From Flavobacteriaceae bacterium UJ101 (GTDB lineage: Bacteria > Bacteroidota > Bacteroidia > Flavobacteriales > UJ101): DNA of 64,000 nt. The stretch lies in the NCBI GenBank assembly GCA_001880285.1, contig CP016269.1, positions 1,126,501 to 1,190,500 on the forward strand, in the 5' to 3' direction. Under the pieces are notes generated by a model that worked only from the letters and a program-made list of their open reading frames with translations, did no database searches and was not told where the DNA came from. A program made the position numbers and the translations under genes. Below are positions 8,515 to 17,085 of the stretch, piece after piece. The number at the start of each line of letters is the position of its first letter. Within the stretch, counting starts at the first letter, position 1.

Positions 8515-10729
8515 ACGATTGGTTAATAAAATTTTCTAATGCTTTTCTTTCTTGAAAATTTGGAAATTTTGTTATAATACTTTGAGCGATAACTTTAGCT
8601 TTATTGGTTTTATTAGTTTGGATATAAAATTCAAACAATGCAATATAATACTCTAATTCATTTGGATTATTTTTAACTAAAATCTTAAAATATTTTTCTG
8701 CCTTTTGTTCCTTCTTTAAATAGGCATATATTTTTGCTAAATTAAGTATGATACGATTATTATCAATCAAATTTTCTTTTGCCTTTTCCAAATACAATGT
8801 AGCTTCCTCATAATCACCTGTTTCAGCTAACAAAAGTCCTAAACTATACGTTGTATTACCATCTTCAGGATTATTTTCTAAATATTTTTTAAACATTCTA
8901 ACGGCTTCCTCTTTTTTATTCGTATTGTTATACAAATAGGCTAAATTTAATTGTGCCTGATATAAATCTGGATCTTGTTCTATCGTCTCTTTAAAATATT
9001 TTTCTGCTTTTCCATAATCCTTTAAATTATAATACAAATTTCCTAAACTCAATTTTGCTGTAGGAAAATCATAATTATATTCTTGAGCAGCTATATATTC
9101 TTTTAAAGCTTTATCAAAAGATTCTTTATACTCATCAGGAATCCAATTTTGATTAGCTGCTAGTGCAAAAGCAGCCTGAATTCGAATTGCTTTTATTGAG
9201 TCTTTTAATAATGGTACTACTTTTTTAGCAATACTTTCTGTCATTCTTAAATTTGCTAATCCCTGATAACGTAATGCAGATTCTTTCTCCGTTAAATACG
9301 GTATTAATTCTTCATTTTTTTGAGGAAAATTTCTAGCCAACAATTCAATTCCTGTTCTTCTAACAATTAAAGATTTATTCTTATCATCAATAATCTTTTT
9401 TAATTTTTGATACGAACTATCAACTTTTAAATCAGCTTCATAAAAAGTTAAACCGTGATGATCTGTTTTAGGTTTTCCATACCATTTTTCTGTTTTTTGA
9501 ATAGCCCAATCTACTGTTTTATCTTTATGGCATTGATTGCAAGCATTTGGTGAATTTACTTTTTTAGAAACATCAGGACGTGGAATTCTAAAGTTATGGT
9601 CACGTCGAAAATCTCTACCCATAAAATATTGACCTGGCATATGGCAATTCACACATTGTGCTCCCTCTGAATTAGGTGAATGATGATGATGTTTTTCTGT
9701 ATTATACTTTTGTGGGACATGACACTGAGCACACAACTGATTTCCTTCAAATTTTAACTTTGTATTATGTACATTATGACAATCACTACATCTAACACCT
9801 TGTTGGTACATTTTGCTTTGTAAAAATGACCCATATACATAATCTTCTTCTTTAATTTGTCCATCAGAATGATAAAAAGGAGTTCCTACAGTTGATGGAA
9901 TCATATGATCAAAAGAGTCTTGCCATTGGTAATGATAATCTTCAAAAGTACTTCTTCGAGAATGGCAACGGGCACAATTTTCAACAAAAGGTTTATTATC
10001 TAAAGGATTTGAATCTTTTTGAAAACCGTAGTTTTTCCATTTTTCACCTTGAGATTTTGTCCATTTCAAATGTTCTGAAGCAGGCCCATGACATGCTTCA
10101 CAACTAACGTTAATCTCACTCCAAGTTGTTTTGTAAGTATCTGTTTTTACATCATAATTCTTTTTTAAATTGGTAGAATGGCATTCTGCACACATTCCAT
10201 TCCAATTTTGAGCTTGGTTTGTCCAATGTAACCAATTTTCATGGGTAATACTCTGATTTTTATAGACCTCATCAGCCATATAAAACCATTCTTTTTTAAG
10301 ATCATCCCACGTTAAAGCAATCACTTGTAAACGTCCTTTTCCAAAATCAACTAAATATTGTTGAATGGGAGTAAAACCAAATGTATATTTAATTTTATAC
10401 TCCTTCATTTTCCCATTTTCGCTATCCGTTACGACATAAAATCCATCCTCTTTTTTATACAATTTATGTATTTGTCCTTTTCTTTTTAATACAACATCAT
10501 TAAAATTCCCTAAAACGGTTGAATCATTAGCTATCATCATCGCTTTATCATGATGGGAGCCTTTCCAATCGTTAAATTCTTTTTCATGACATCCAGCACA
10601 TGAGGTATTCCCTACAAACTCTGCATGTGTATTTTGATTGATATAAATAGGCTGTTCTTTTTTTTCTTTTTGACAAGAAATAAAAACTAACAACAGTAAT
10701 AAGTAATATAAAAAGGAGTTAAATTTCAC
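8513..10729 (-). CDS. Octahaem cytochrome c lipoprotein with HEAT-like and TPR repeats
   Basis: The 738-residue protein starts at GTG and has a lipobox FISC (Cys19). Eight CxxCH motifs begin at residues 44, 180, 210, 252, 314, 333, 359 and 397, so the N-terminal half should carry eight covalent c-type haems in a cytochrome c554/NrfA-like multihaem fold. Residues about 440-540 look like HEAT-type helical repeats and about 545-735 like tandem TPRs (NLYYNLKDYGKAEKYF, NLAYLYNNTNKKEEAV). It would be membrane-anchored outside the cytoplasm and move electrons, with the helical part docking a partner. The acceptor is unknown. No quinol dehydrogenase or haem-lyase gene is adjacent, so it stands alone. 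Confidence 0.88.
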   Translation of the reverse strand: MKFNSFLYYLLLLLVFISCQKEKKEQPIYINQNTHAEFVGNTSCAGCHEKEFNDWKGSHHDKAMMIANDSTVLGNFNDVVLKRKGQIHKLYKKEDGFYVVTDSENGKMKEYKIKYTFGFTPIQQYLVDFGKGRLQVIALTWDDLKKEWFYMADEVYKNQSITHENWLHWTNQAQNWNGMCAECHSTNLKKNYDVKTDTYKTTWSEINVSCEACHGPASEHLKWTKSQGEKWKNYGFQKDSNPLDNKPFVENCARCHSRRSTFEDYHYQWQDSFDHMIPSTVGTPFYHSDGQIKEEDYVYGSFLQSKMYQQGVRCSDCHNVHNTKLKFEGNQLCAQCHVPQKYNTEKHHHHSPNSEGAQCVNCHMPGQYFMGRDFRRDHNFRIPRPDVSKKVNSPNACNQCHKDKTVDWAIQKTEKWYGKPKTDHHGLTFYEADLKVDSSYQKLKKIIDDKNKSLIVRRTGIELLARNFPQKNEELIPYLTEKESALRYQGLANLRMTESIAKKVVPLLKDSIKAIRIQAAFALAANQNWIPDEYKESFDKALKEYIAAQEYNYDFPTAKLSLGNLYYNLKDYGKAEKYFKETIEQDPDLYQAQLNLAYLYNNTNKKEEAVRMFKKYLENNPEDGNTTYSLGLLLAETGDYEEATLYLEKAKENLIDNNRIILNLAKIYAYLKKEQKAEKYFKILVKNNPNELEYYIALFEFYIQTNKTNKAKVIAQSIITKFPNFQERKALENFINQS

Positions 10730-10756
10730 TTAAAAATATTTAGATCCCCGAAAATA

Positions 10757-10798
10757 CTAAAAAAGTCTCTAAAAGAAGATCCTTTAGAGACTTTTCTG
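10757..10798 (-). terminator. Terminator of the first sulfatase gene
   Basis: Arms AAAAGTCTCTAAA (10761-10773) and TTTAGAGACTTTT (10783-10795) form a 13-bp stem, and the minus-strand transcript ends in a run of U. It lies 40 bases past the sulfatase stop. Confidence 0.75.
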
Positions 10799-10835
10799 TT
10801 AAGATAGAAAGTTAAATAATGTATGATTTACATAT

Positions 10836-12365
10836 TTAATTCCTTCCACTACCTGATTGTGCTTTTTTTATAGCTTCATTAATATCTAAAGAAGCAGATT
10901 CTTGACGAGGTGGAAAATCTTTAAAAGAAGCTAAATGCCTGTTGAGCAATGCAATGGCAGGCTGCATCACCCATGATTTTTCCATTATTAAATGGAATCC
11001 ATTTATATCATCATATTTTTCAAAGGGATCTTTTCGTAAGTTAAATAATTGAGGCATGGTATGTTTAACCATATCATCGAAATAACGTTCTTTTGTTGCA
11101 AAATGCATTTTCCAAGGCCCAACACGTATCGCAGTTAACCCTGTTTCATAGTAATAAAAAAAATGATTTCTAGCTGATTGATCACTTTTACTTGTCCAAT
11201 AATCCAAATTGTTTACTCCATCAATCAAAACTTTGTATGAATGACCGCTAATATTAGTTCCTTTTTTGAGTTTTTCACTTATTTCAGTATCTCCTACAGC
11301 AGCCATTAAGGTTGGTAAAACATCTTCATGAGAAGAAATTCCATTTCTTATTGAGCCTGCAGGAATATGATTAGGCCATCTTACCAAAAAAGGAGCTCGA
11401 ACTCCACCTTCATATGTTGTCATTTTTTCACCTCTGAACATGGTAACTCCTGCATGGGGAAATGTACTCTGTTCCGGACCATTATCTGTAGTGTATATTA
11501 CAATTGTATTATCTGTAATACCTAATTCATCCATGTAATCTAAAAGTTCACCAACATGCCCATCATGCTCAATAAACCCATGACCAAATAAGTCCATATC
11601 ACTACTTATTTTTGTAGCTAAATTTTTAGATTCTTCTTTTAAATGCGTATACACATGCATTCTACTCGTAACATGCCATATAAAGAAAGGTTTGTCAACA
11701 TCATTGGCCCTTTTCATAAAATCTTTAGATCTTTTTACTAATTCGTCATCAAATATTTTCATTCTTTCTCTCGTTAAAGGACCTGTATCTTTTACTCTTT
11801 GCCCTCCCTTTCCATCAGCATACGATTCTATAACACCTCTAGGCCCAAATTGTTTTACAAAATTTGTATTATCAGAAGGGTAATCTGTTTGTTCTGGCTC
11901 TTCTGAAACATTTAAATGATATAAATTTCCATAAAATTCATCAAAGCCATGAACTGTAGGCAAATGCTCATCTAAATCTCCTAAATGATTCTTTCCAAAT
12001 TGACCTGTCATATATCCTTTACTTTTCAATAAAGTGGCTAATGTAGGATCTTCTTTTTTCAATCCTAAGGGATTTCCCGGTTGTCCTACTGTTGTTAGAC
12101 CTGTTCTTACCGGTAATTGACCTGTAATAAAAGCAGCTCTACCAGCTGTACAACTAGGTTGTGAGTAATGATCAGTAAACAGCACACCTTCTTTTGCTAT
12201 TCGGTCAATATTGGGTGTTGGATATTGTAATCCATGAGAATAAGCACTAATAGCATTGGGTGCCACATCATCTACCATGATAACTAGAATATTAGGTCTT
12301 TCATTATTTTGACCAAAAACCAACACATCTAAAAGAATTGCTAAAAATAATCCTACTTTTTTCAT
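10836..12365 (-). CDS. Secreted arylsulfatase (formylglycine-dependent, family S1)
   Basis: The 509-residue protein has a signal peptide ending at VFGQ and the sulfatase fold. The metal-binding pair Asp32-Asp33 lies in NILVIMVDDVAPN, the formylglycine signature is CTAGR with the modified Cys72, and the metal site TDNGPEQ is in the middle. It would hydrolyse sulfate esters in the periplasm or outside after conversion of Cys72 to formylglycine. No maturase gene is in the window. It is about 45% alike by eye to the sulfatases at 15177 and 18156. It is divergent from the AraC gene at 12568, which probably controls it. The substrate cannot be read from the sequence. Confidence 0.92.
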   Translation of the reverse strand: MKKVGLFLAILLDVLVFGQNNERPNILVIMVDDVAPNAISAYSHGLQYPTPNIDRIAKEGVLFTDHYSQPSCTAGRAAFITGQLPVRTGLTTVGQPGNPLGLKKEDPTLATLLKSKGYMTGQFGKNHLGDLDEHLPTVHGFDEFYGNLYHLNVSEEPEQTDYPSDNTNFVKQFGPRGVIESYADGKGGQRVKDTGPLTRERMKIFDDELVKRSKDFMKRANDVDKPFFIWHVTSRMHVYTHLKEESKNLATKISSDMDLFGHGFIEHDGHVGELLDYMDELGITDNTIVIYTTDNGPEQSTFPHAGVTMFRGEKMTTYEGGVRAPFLVRWPNHIPAGSIRNGISSHEDVLPTLMAAVGDTEISEKLKKGTNISGHSYKVLIDGVNNLDYWTSKSDQSARNHFFYYYETGLTAIRVGPWKMHFATKERYFDDMVKHTMPQLFNLRKDPFEKYDDINGFHLIMEKSWVMQPAIALLNRHLASFKDFPPRQESASLDINEAIKKAQSGSGRN

Positions 12366-12431
12366 ACTTTATAATATTTATCTATTTAAACACCTAAATT
12401 ATATAAAAAAGACTGCAATCATGTAACCACA

Positions 12432-12447
12432 ATAGTTACAAAACTAT
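12432..12447. promoter_or_regulatory. Inverted repeat over the candidate sulfatase promoter
   Basis: ATAGTT and AACTAT (12432-12437 and 12442-12447) form an inverted repeat that overlaps TAGTTTTG on the minus strand (12439-12446), a TAnnTTTG match facing the sulfatase gene. It may be an operator of the divergent AraC-type regulator. This is inference from position and symmetry. Confidence 0.35.
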
Positions 12448-12567
12448 ACCTAAAAATATGATTTCACAGCGTATATTAACGCCTTTTTGGGTTTATAAAA
12501 ATAACCATCAAGTATAGTTTTCTTCAATTGAAAAACTTATTTTTATAAACATATTATATAAAATTCT

Positions 12568-13566
12568 ATGCGTTTAACTATTGAACAGTCATCTTTAAAA
12601 AATATTTATACTTACTTATATAAAAAATTAAATGGAGAGCCTCTCTACAAATATGGGTTTGTTTTTAATCAAGAAAAATTAAATGGTTATATAAAACGTT
12701 ATAAAATTTGTAAAGGATTTGAAGTTTTAATTATAGACGCTATTCTTAAAGAAGATTGTTTAGTTGATTTTATATTAGAAAGTAAAAAAAAATCTTATTT
12801 ACTACATTTCTCTCTTAATTCTAACATCATTCTAAATACTCAATCTACTAGTTCTTTAAAAGAAAAAGCTCTTTTTCACCAATTTGAAAACTTTAATGCC
12901 ATTATTAAAAAAGATTTACCTGTTCAATGGATTTTAGTTAGTATAAGTCATAAATTTATGAAAAATTATCCTGAAAAAGAATGGCCTCATATTCATGAAA
13001 TCTTAAATACCAGTTCTCCAAATATTGAACAAAAATACAGTCATAAAATAAAAAACTATATTAAACGAGTATTTTCTGCTCAAAAATTTTACTATGGCAT
13101 TCTTACAATATCTATTATAAATATTTATAAACTCTGTAGTGAATTTTTTTACCTGATTTATAAAAAAGAAAAACAAAAAAATAATAAAAACATGTTATCA
13201 GCTCATGATATTATCGAACTTAATCGTATGTATGATGAAATGATTGAGAGATGTGAACACCCTTTACCTTTAACTGAAATAGCAAAGAAATATGGTATGA
13301 GTTCCAGTAAACTAAAGAAAAAATTCACCATCCATTTTGGAATTCCATATACAAAAGCTACTTTTAAATTAAAGATGGAACGTGCTAAAGAGTTACTTAT
13401 AGAAGGATATAATGTAACTGAAGTTTCTAATCGATTACAATATAGTCAAGTTAGTAAATTCACTCAGGCTTTCAAAAAATTCCATTCTATTTTACCTTCT
13501 TCTTTGAAAGCAGAAAGTAAGAACTTATCTAAGTTTGAAATAAAAAAACTCAATTTGGAAAAATAA
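12568..13566 (+). CDS. AraC-family transcriptional regulator
   Basis: The 332-residue protein has a C-terminal AraC/XylS double helix-turn-helix domain (about residues 220-315). The first helix-turn-helix is LTEIAKKYGMSSSKLKKKF and the second is NVTEVSNRLQYSQVSKFTQAF, ending in the usual F..F....P. motif. The N-terminal 200 residues match the regulator at 17086 but no known ligand fold is recognised. It is divergent from the sulfatase at 10836 with 202 bases between them, a common arrangement for an activator and its target. Its 3' end overlaps the convergent HAD gene by 17 bases. The inducer is unknown. Confidence 0.9.
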   Translation: MRLTIEQSSLKNIYTYLYKKLNGEPLYKYGFVFNQEKLNGYIKRYKICKGFEVLIIDAILKEDCLVDFILESKKKSYLLHFSLNSNIILNTQSTSSLKEKALFHQFENFNAIIKKDLPVQWILVSISHKFMKNYPEKEWPHIHEILNTSSPNIEQKYSHKIKNYIKRVFSAQKFYYGILTISIINIYKLCSEFFYLIYKKEKQKNNKNMLSAHDIIELNRMYDEMIERCEHPLPLTEIAKKYGMSSSKLKKKFTIHFGIPYTKATFKLKMERAKELLIEGYNVTEVSNRLQYSQVSKFTQAFKKFHSILPSSLKAESKNLSKFEIKKLNLEK

Positions 13567-14545
13567 CTTTCCAGTCTTTTTTCATATCTACAATTGACCA
13601 TTTTTTCTCTATAGCTGTGTCCAACCCTTTATCTAATCTACCTATTGAAGAATTACGATCATATTTCCACTCTCTTTCATCATCTGTATGATGAATATAT
13701 AACATAAAACGCTCTCCTGTTCCAGAAGCTGTCCATCGTAACATTTCTAAATCCCCATCTGAATTTCCTACTGCAAAAACAGGTTTTCTACCTATAAATT
13801 TATGAATTCCTACAGGTTTTCCTTTTCCATCATCAATAAAGTCGATTTCTGGTAATCGCTTTATAACGGGTTCATTATTATTAAACTCTAATTTTGTTTT
13901 AATACTTGATCCAATAATTTGATCTTTTGGTATTCCATAGGCTTCTTCTGCCCAAACTCTCATAAATTCAACACCTCCTCCTGATACAATAAAAACTTTA
14001 AAATCATTTTTTTTCAAATAATTTATTAATTCTAACATTGGTTTATAAACCAATGTATTAAAGGGTTGATTCAATTTTGGGTGTTTTTTTTCTTTTAACC
14101 ATTTTGAAACTTTTTCTTCAAACTCTTTAGAAGTATTATTTGCATGGCTCAACATCACAATTTCAAGAATATCTTTTGTATGAAACTTTGCTATTTTACT
14201 AGTATCATTTTCAATAACTGCTTTTAAAATCTCTTTCTTTTTCCATTCAGGATGTTCATTTACTTTTTCTTGTATTTGATTAAAAGCAAATAATAATTGG
14301 AAATATGCGGGTTGTTCTGCCCATAACGTTCCATCGTTATCAAATGTTGCTATTCTATCTTCTTTTTGGATGAATGCATCATTTTCTGGATCTGTTGTTT
14401 TTTGTATAAAATCTATAATTTCAGACTTTACAACTCCCTCATTCCATGAAGGAAGAGGATCTTGATTTTCCATTTTCTTATTTGAAGTGCATGCTGCAAA
14501 TAAGACAACAATAATCCCGCTTAAAAATACATTAATTCGATTCAT
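13550..14545 (-). CDS. HAD-family phosphatase, lipoprotein
   Basis: The start is set at the ATG at 14545, giving 331 residues. It begins with a lipoprotein signal (lipobox FAAC, Cys19), while the longer frame to 14662 only reads through the preceding gene. HAD motif I is FDNDGTLW, motif II is VFIVSGGGVEF, the lysine is in motif III, and motif IV is GNSDGDLEM. It should hydrolyse a phosphomonoester outside the cytoplasm. The gene starts four bases after the stop of the outer-membrane-like gene at 14550, so they form an operon. Its last 17 bases overlap the end of the convergent AraC gene. The substrate is unknown; the setting suggests carbohydrate or sulfo-ester scavenging. Confidence 0.88.
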   Translation of the reverse strand: MNRINVFLSGIIVVLFAACTSNKKMENQDPLPSWNEGVVKSEIIDFIQKTTDPENDAFIQKEDRIATFDNDGTLWAEQPAYFQLLFAFNQIQEKVNEHPEWKKKEILKAVIENDTSKIAKFHTKDILEIVMLSHANNTSKEFEEKVSKWLKEKKHPKLNQPFNTLVYKPMLELINYLKKNDFKVFIVSGGGVEFMRVWAEEAYGIPKDQIIGSSIKTKLEFNNNEPVIKRLPEIDFIDDGKGKPVGIHKFIGRKPVFAVGNSDGDLEMLRWTASGTGERFMLYIHHTDDEREWKYDRNSSIGRLDKGLDTAIEKKWSIVDMKKDWKVIFPN

Positions 14546-14549
14546 TCTT

Positions 14550-15107
14550 TTATAAATATTTAGATATTCCAATAGCCAATCCCCAAGAATCATAAGCATT
14601 AAATCGTAAATCATAACTGATAGAAGTTTCCAATTCAATTTCTTTAAGAATGTGTATTCCATAAGCTACTTCACCTCTTACTAAAAATAAATTTTCTGTA
14701 TTAGCAAATTCTCCTCCTGCTCCTACTAAATAACTGAAATGTTTCTTGGGTTTATACATTCCCATAACAGCAGGTGCAACTGGATATGCTCTTTCAAGTA
14801 TTTCGTCACTACCCGATTTTAAATGTTTTTCTACTTCATACGTTTCAACAACAATATCAGTATGTATTCCTAATCCCCATTTTTCATTAAACCAATAATT
14901 ATAATTTAATACAATAGATGGCAATACCTCCCATTTTTTATCTCCATTTTGAACTCCTTGACTTATATGAGTGTGCCCTAACATTAAACCTATTTGATGA
15001 TGTCTAAAATCATGAATACTTGATGACTCTTTAATCGCATGTTCTTGACTTTTCATTTGAAAAACAATTAAACTCAATATTAGTATAAAATTTTGTTTTA
15101 AATTCAT
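14550..15107 (-). CDS. Probable outer-membrane beta-barrel protein
   Basis: The 185-residue protein has a signal peptide (residues 1-20, MKSQ end). Alternating hydrophobic and polar strands such as IGLMLGHTHIS, YWFNEKWGLGIHTDIVVE and SWGLAIGISKYL suggest a small eight-strand-type barrel. It lies upstream of the HAD lipoprotein gene with a four-base gap, so the two are probably made together. No specific family is recognised. Confidence 0.65.
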   Translation of the reverse strand: MNLKQNFILILSLIVFQMKSQEHAIKESSSIHDFRHHQIGLMLGHTHISQGVQNGDKKWEVLPSIVLNYNYWFNEKWGLGIHTDIVVETYEVEKHLKSGSDEILERAYPVAPAVMGMYKPKKHFSYLVGAGGEFANTENLFLVRGEVAYGIHILKEIELETSISYDLRFNAYDSWGLAIGISKYL

Positions 15108-15124
15108 AATTTTTAGTGTTACAT

Positions 15125-15164
15125 AAACTAACTTTCATCTAATTAATTAGACAAAAGTTAGTTT
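15125..15164 (-). terminator. 18-bp stem downstream of the second sulfatase gene
   Basis: Arms 15125-15142 and 15147-15164 pair fully only when read on the minus strand, where two positions become G-U pairs. It follows the sulfatase stop at 15177. The U tract is weak, so it may be a processing or stability hairpin rather than a classic terminator. A related hairpin follows the duplicate gene at 18114-18144. Confidence 0.55.
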
Positions 15165-15176
15165 TCATATACTATT

Positions 15177-16721
15177 TTAATTATTAGTTGGAGTGGATAA
15201 CTTTTCCATCACTTTATCTAAACTAAAACTAGCTGCTTCCATTCTTGGTGGAAAATCTTTAAATGTTTTCAAAAAGTTCCCTACATATGCCTGTGCTGGA
15301 ACTAATAAAAAAACATGATCCAATTCCCAATCATAATAGGTATTTGAAGTAATGGTCGAAAACTCATACGGATCTCTTCTTAAATTAAAAATCAGTGGAA
15401 CACGCAATGGTGTAAATGGTTCTGCCCATACCTTTAATGTTCCTGGTGCTCTTTGCTCCATAAAAATAATCTTCCAGTCATCATAACGTAAAGCAGTTAA
15501 ATCTCCATCATCAGAAAAATAGAAAATTTCTTTACGCGGACTCTCTTTTTCTTCTCCTGTTAAATAAGGTAAAATATTATACCCATCCAAATGAACCTTG
15601 AACCCTTTGTAACCTTTTAATAATTTCTCTTTCACATCATCTTGTCCTGCTGCTGCTAATAATGTCGGCATCCAATCCATTCCTGAAACTATCTCATTCG
15701 AAACAGAGCCTTCTTTAATATGATTGGGCCATCTTACCATTGCAGGAACTCTCCATCCTCCTTCCCAGTTCGTATTCTTCTCTCCTCGGAAAGGATTGAC
15801 ACCAGCATCAGGCCAAGTATTCTTATGAGGACCATTATCTGTACTATACATTACTATCGTATTATCTGCAATTCCCAATTCATCTAATAGTTTTAAAAAC
15901 TTTCCTACATGCATATCATGTTCTACCATTCCATCTCCATATTCATCTTGCCCTGATATCCCTCTTAATTCTTCTTTTACATGCGTTCTAAAATGCATAC
16001 GTGTTCCATTCCACCATACAAAAAATGGCTTATCATTTTTAACTGCATCTTTAATAAAGCGAATTGCTGCATCTGAAGTCTCATCATCAACTGTTTCCAT
16101 TCGCTTCTTAGTTAATGCTCCTGTATCTTCAATTTTACCTCCTGCATAAGAATGAATCACTCCTCGTGGCCCAAATTTCTCCTTAAAACGAGGATCTTTA
16201 GGATAATCCGGTAATTCCGGTTCCTCTTCTGCATTTAAATGATACAAATTCCCAAAAAACTCATCAAATCCATGATTCGTAGGTAAATGCTCATCTCGAT
16301 CTCCCAAATGATTTTTCCCAAACTGTCCTGTAACGTACCCCAAAGGCTTCAACAATTCTGCAATAGTTGGATCTTTTTCTGAAATACCTTCTTTGGCTCC
16401 TGGCATCCCTACTTTACTTAATCCAGTTCGGTATACACTCTGCCCTAATATAAATGAAGAACGTCCAGCAGTACAACTTTGTTCTGCATAATAATCAGTA
16501 AAAATCATCCCTTCATCTGCAATTCGATCGATATTCGGCGTTTTATAACCAACCATCCCTTTTGTATAAGCACTAATATTAGATTGACCTATATCATCTC
16601 CCCAAATAACCAAGATATTGGGCTGTTTGGTCTGTGCATTTATCATTTGCACCATAAAAACAAAAACTAATAGATATAAAAGTTTTTGTCTCTTCGTCTT
16701 TTTAAAAATACGTGTTTTCAT
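15177..16721 (-). CDS. Secreted arylsulfatase, copy 1 of a recent duplication
   Basis: The 514-residue protein has a signal peptide ending MINAQ. The metal-binding Asp42-Asp43 lies in NILVIWGDDIGQ, the formylglycine motif is CTAGR with Cys83, and the metal motif is STDNGPH. It differs from the sulfatase at 18156 at about 14 positions out of 514, four of them in the first ten residues. It is divergent from the AraC regulator at 17086. It is a periplasmic or surface sulfate-ester hydrolase needing a formylglycine-forming or radical SAM maturase encoded elsewhere. The substrate is unknown. Confidence 0.92.
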   Translation of the reverse strand: MKTRIFKKTKRQKLLYLLVFVFMVQMINAQTKQPNILVIWGDDIGQSNISAYTKGMVGYKTPNIDRIADEGMIFTDYYAEQSCTAGRSSFILGQSVYRTGLSKVGMPGAKEGISEKDPTIAELLKPLGYVTGQFGKNHLGDRDEHLPTNHGFDEFFGNLYHLNAEEEPELPDYPKDPRFKEKFGPRGVIHSYAGGKIEDTGALTKKRMETVDDETSDAAIRFIKDAVKNDKPFFVWWNGTRMHFRTHVKEELRGISGQDEYGDGMVEHDMHVGKFLKLLDELGIADNTIVMYSTDNGPHKNTWPDAGVNPFRGEKNTNWEGGWRVPAMVRWPNHIKEGSVSNEIVSGMDWMPTLLAAAGQDDVKEKLLKGYKGFKVHLDGYNILPYLTGEEKESPRKEIFYFSDDGDLTALRYDDWKIIFMEQRAPGTLKVWAEPFTPLRVPLIFNLRRDPYEFSTITSNTYYDWELDHVFLLVPAQAYVGNFLKTFKDFPPRMEAASFSLDKVMEKLSTPTNN

Positions 16722-17085
16722 AATAATTTTAATTATTTGTTTTTAAATACAATTTCCAGAAGCTCTTATCTTGTGTTTGAAACATGATACTAATAACAAT
16801 ATTAAAAGAATTACTTTCCAAAGATGAATACCTAAAAGTGATATTTTTATACTTAATCGACAGGTTTAAATATTTTAATATAACTCAAGTTTAATCATAC
16901 AAAAAATCATTATATACATTACTGAAAATCAATATTTTGAAACAGCAACACTTTTACATTTTAAATTATACCTTATCGTTATTTTATAATACCTGAACGA
17001 TTATACACTATCGTTATACCTTTGAAATCTTTATTTTTATCCAATTAAGTCGTCTTTTTCTTAGCTAAACAAAACCTATAAGGGC
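16722..17085. promoter_or_regulatory. Divergent control region with repeated ATCGTT boxes (sulfatase copy 1 / AraC)
   Basis: This 364-base gap holds no gene. It carries ATCGTT at 16975-16980, an inverted AACGAT at 16996-17001, and ATCGTT at 17010-17015. The stretch ATCGTTATTTTATAAT (16975-16990) recurs exactly upstream of the duplicate sulfatase (19962-19977). A second shared block around 16830-16890 resembles 19815-19880. These are the best candidates for AraC-regulator binding sites. The binding itself is inference. Confidence 0.5.

Noticed and set aside
13550-14662. HAD gene starting at 14662
   Set aside because: The first 39 codons overlap the 14550 gene and lack a signal; the ATG at 14545 gives a clean lipoprotein signal.
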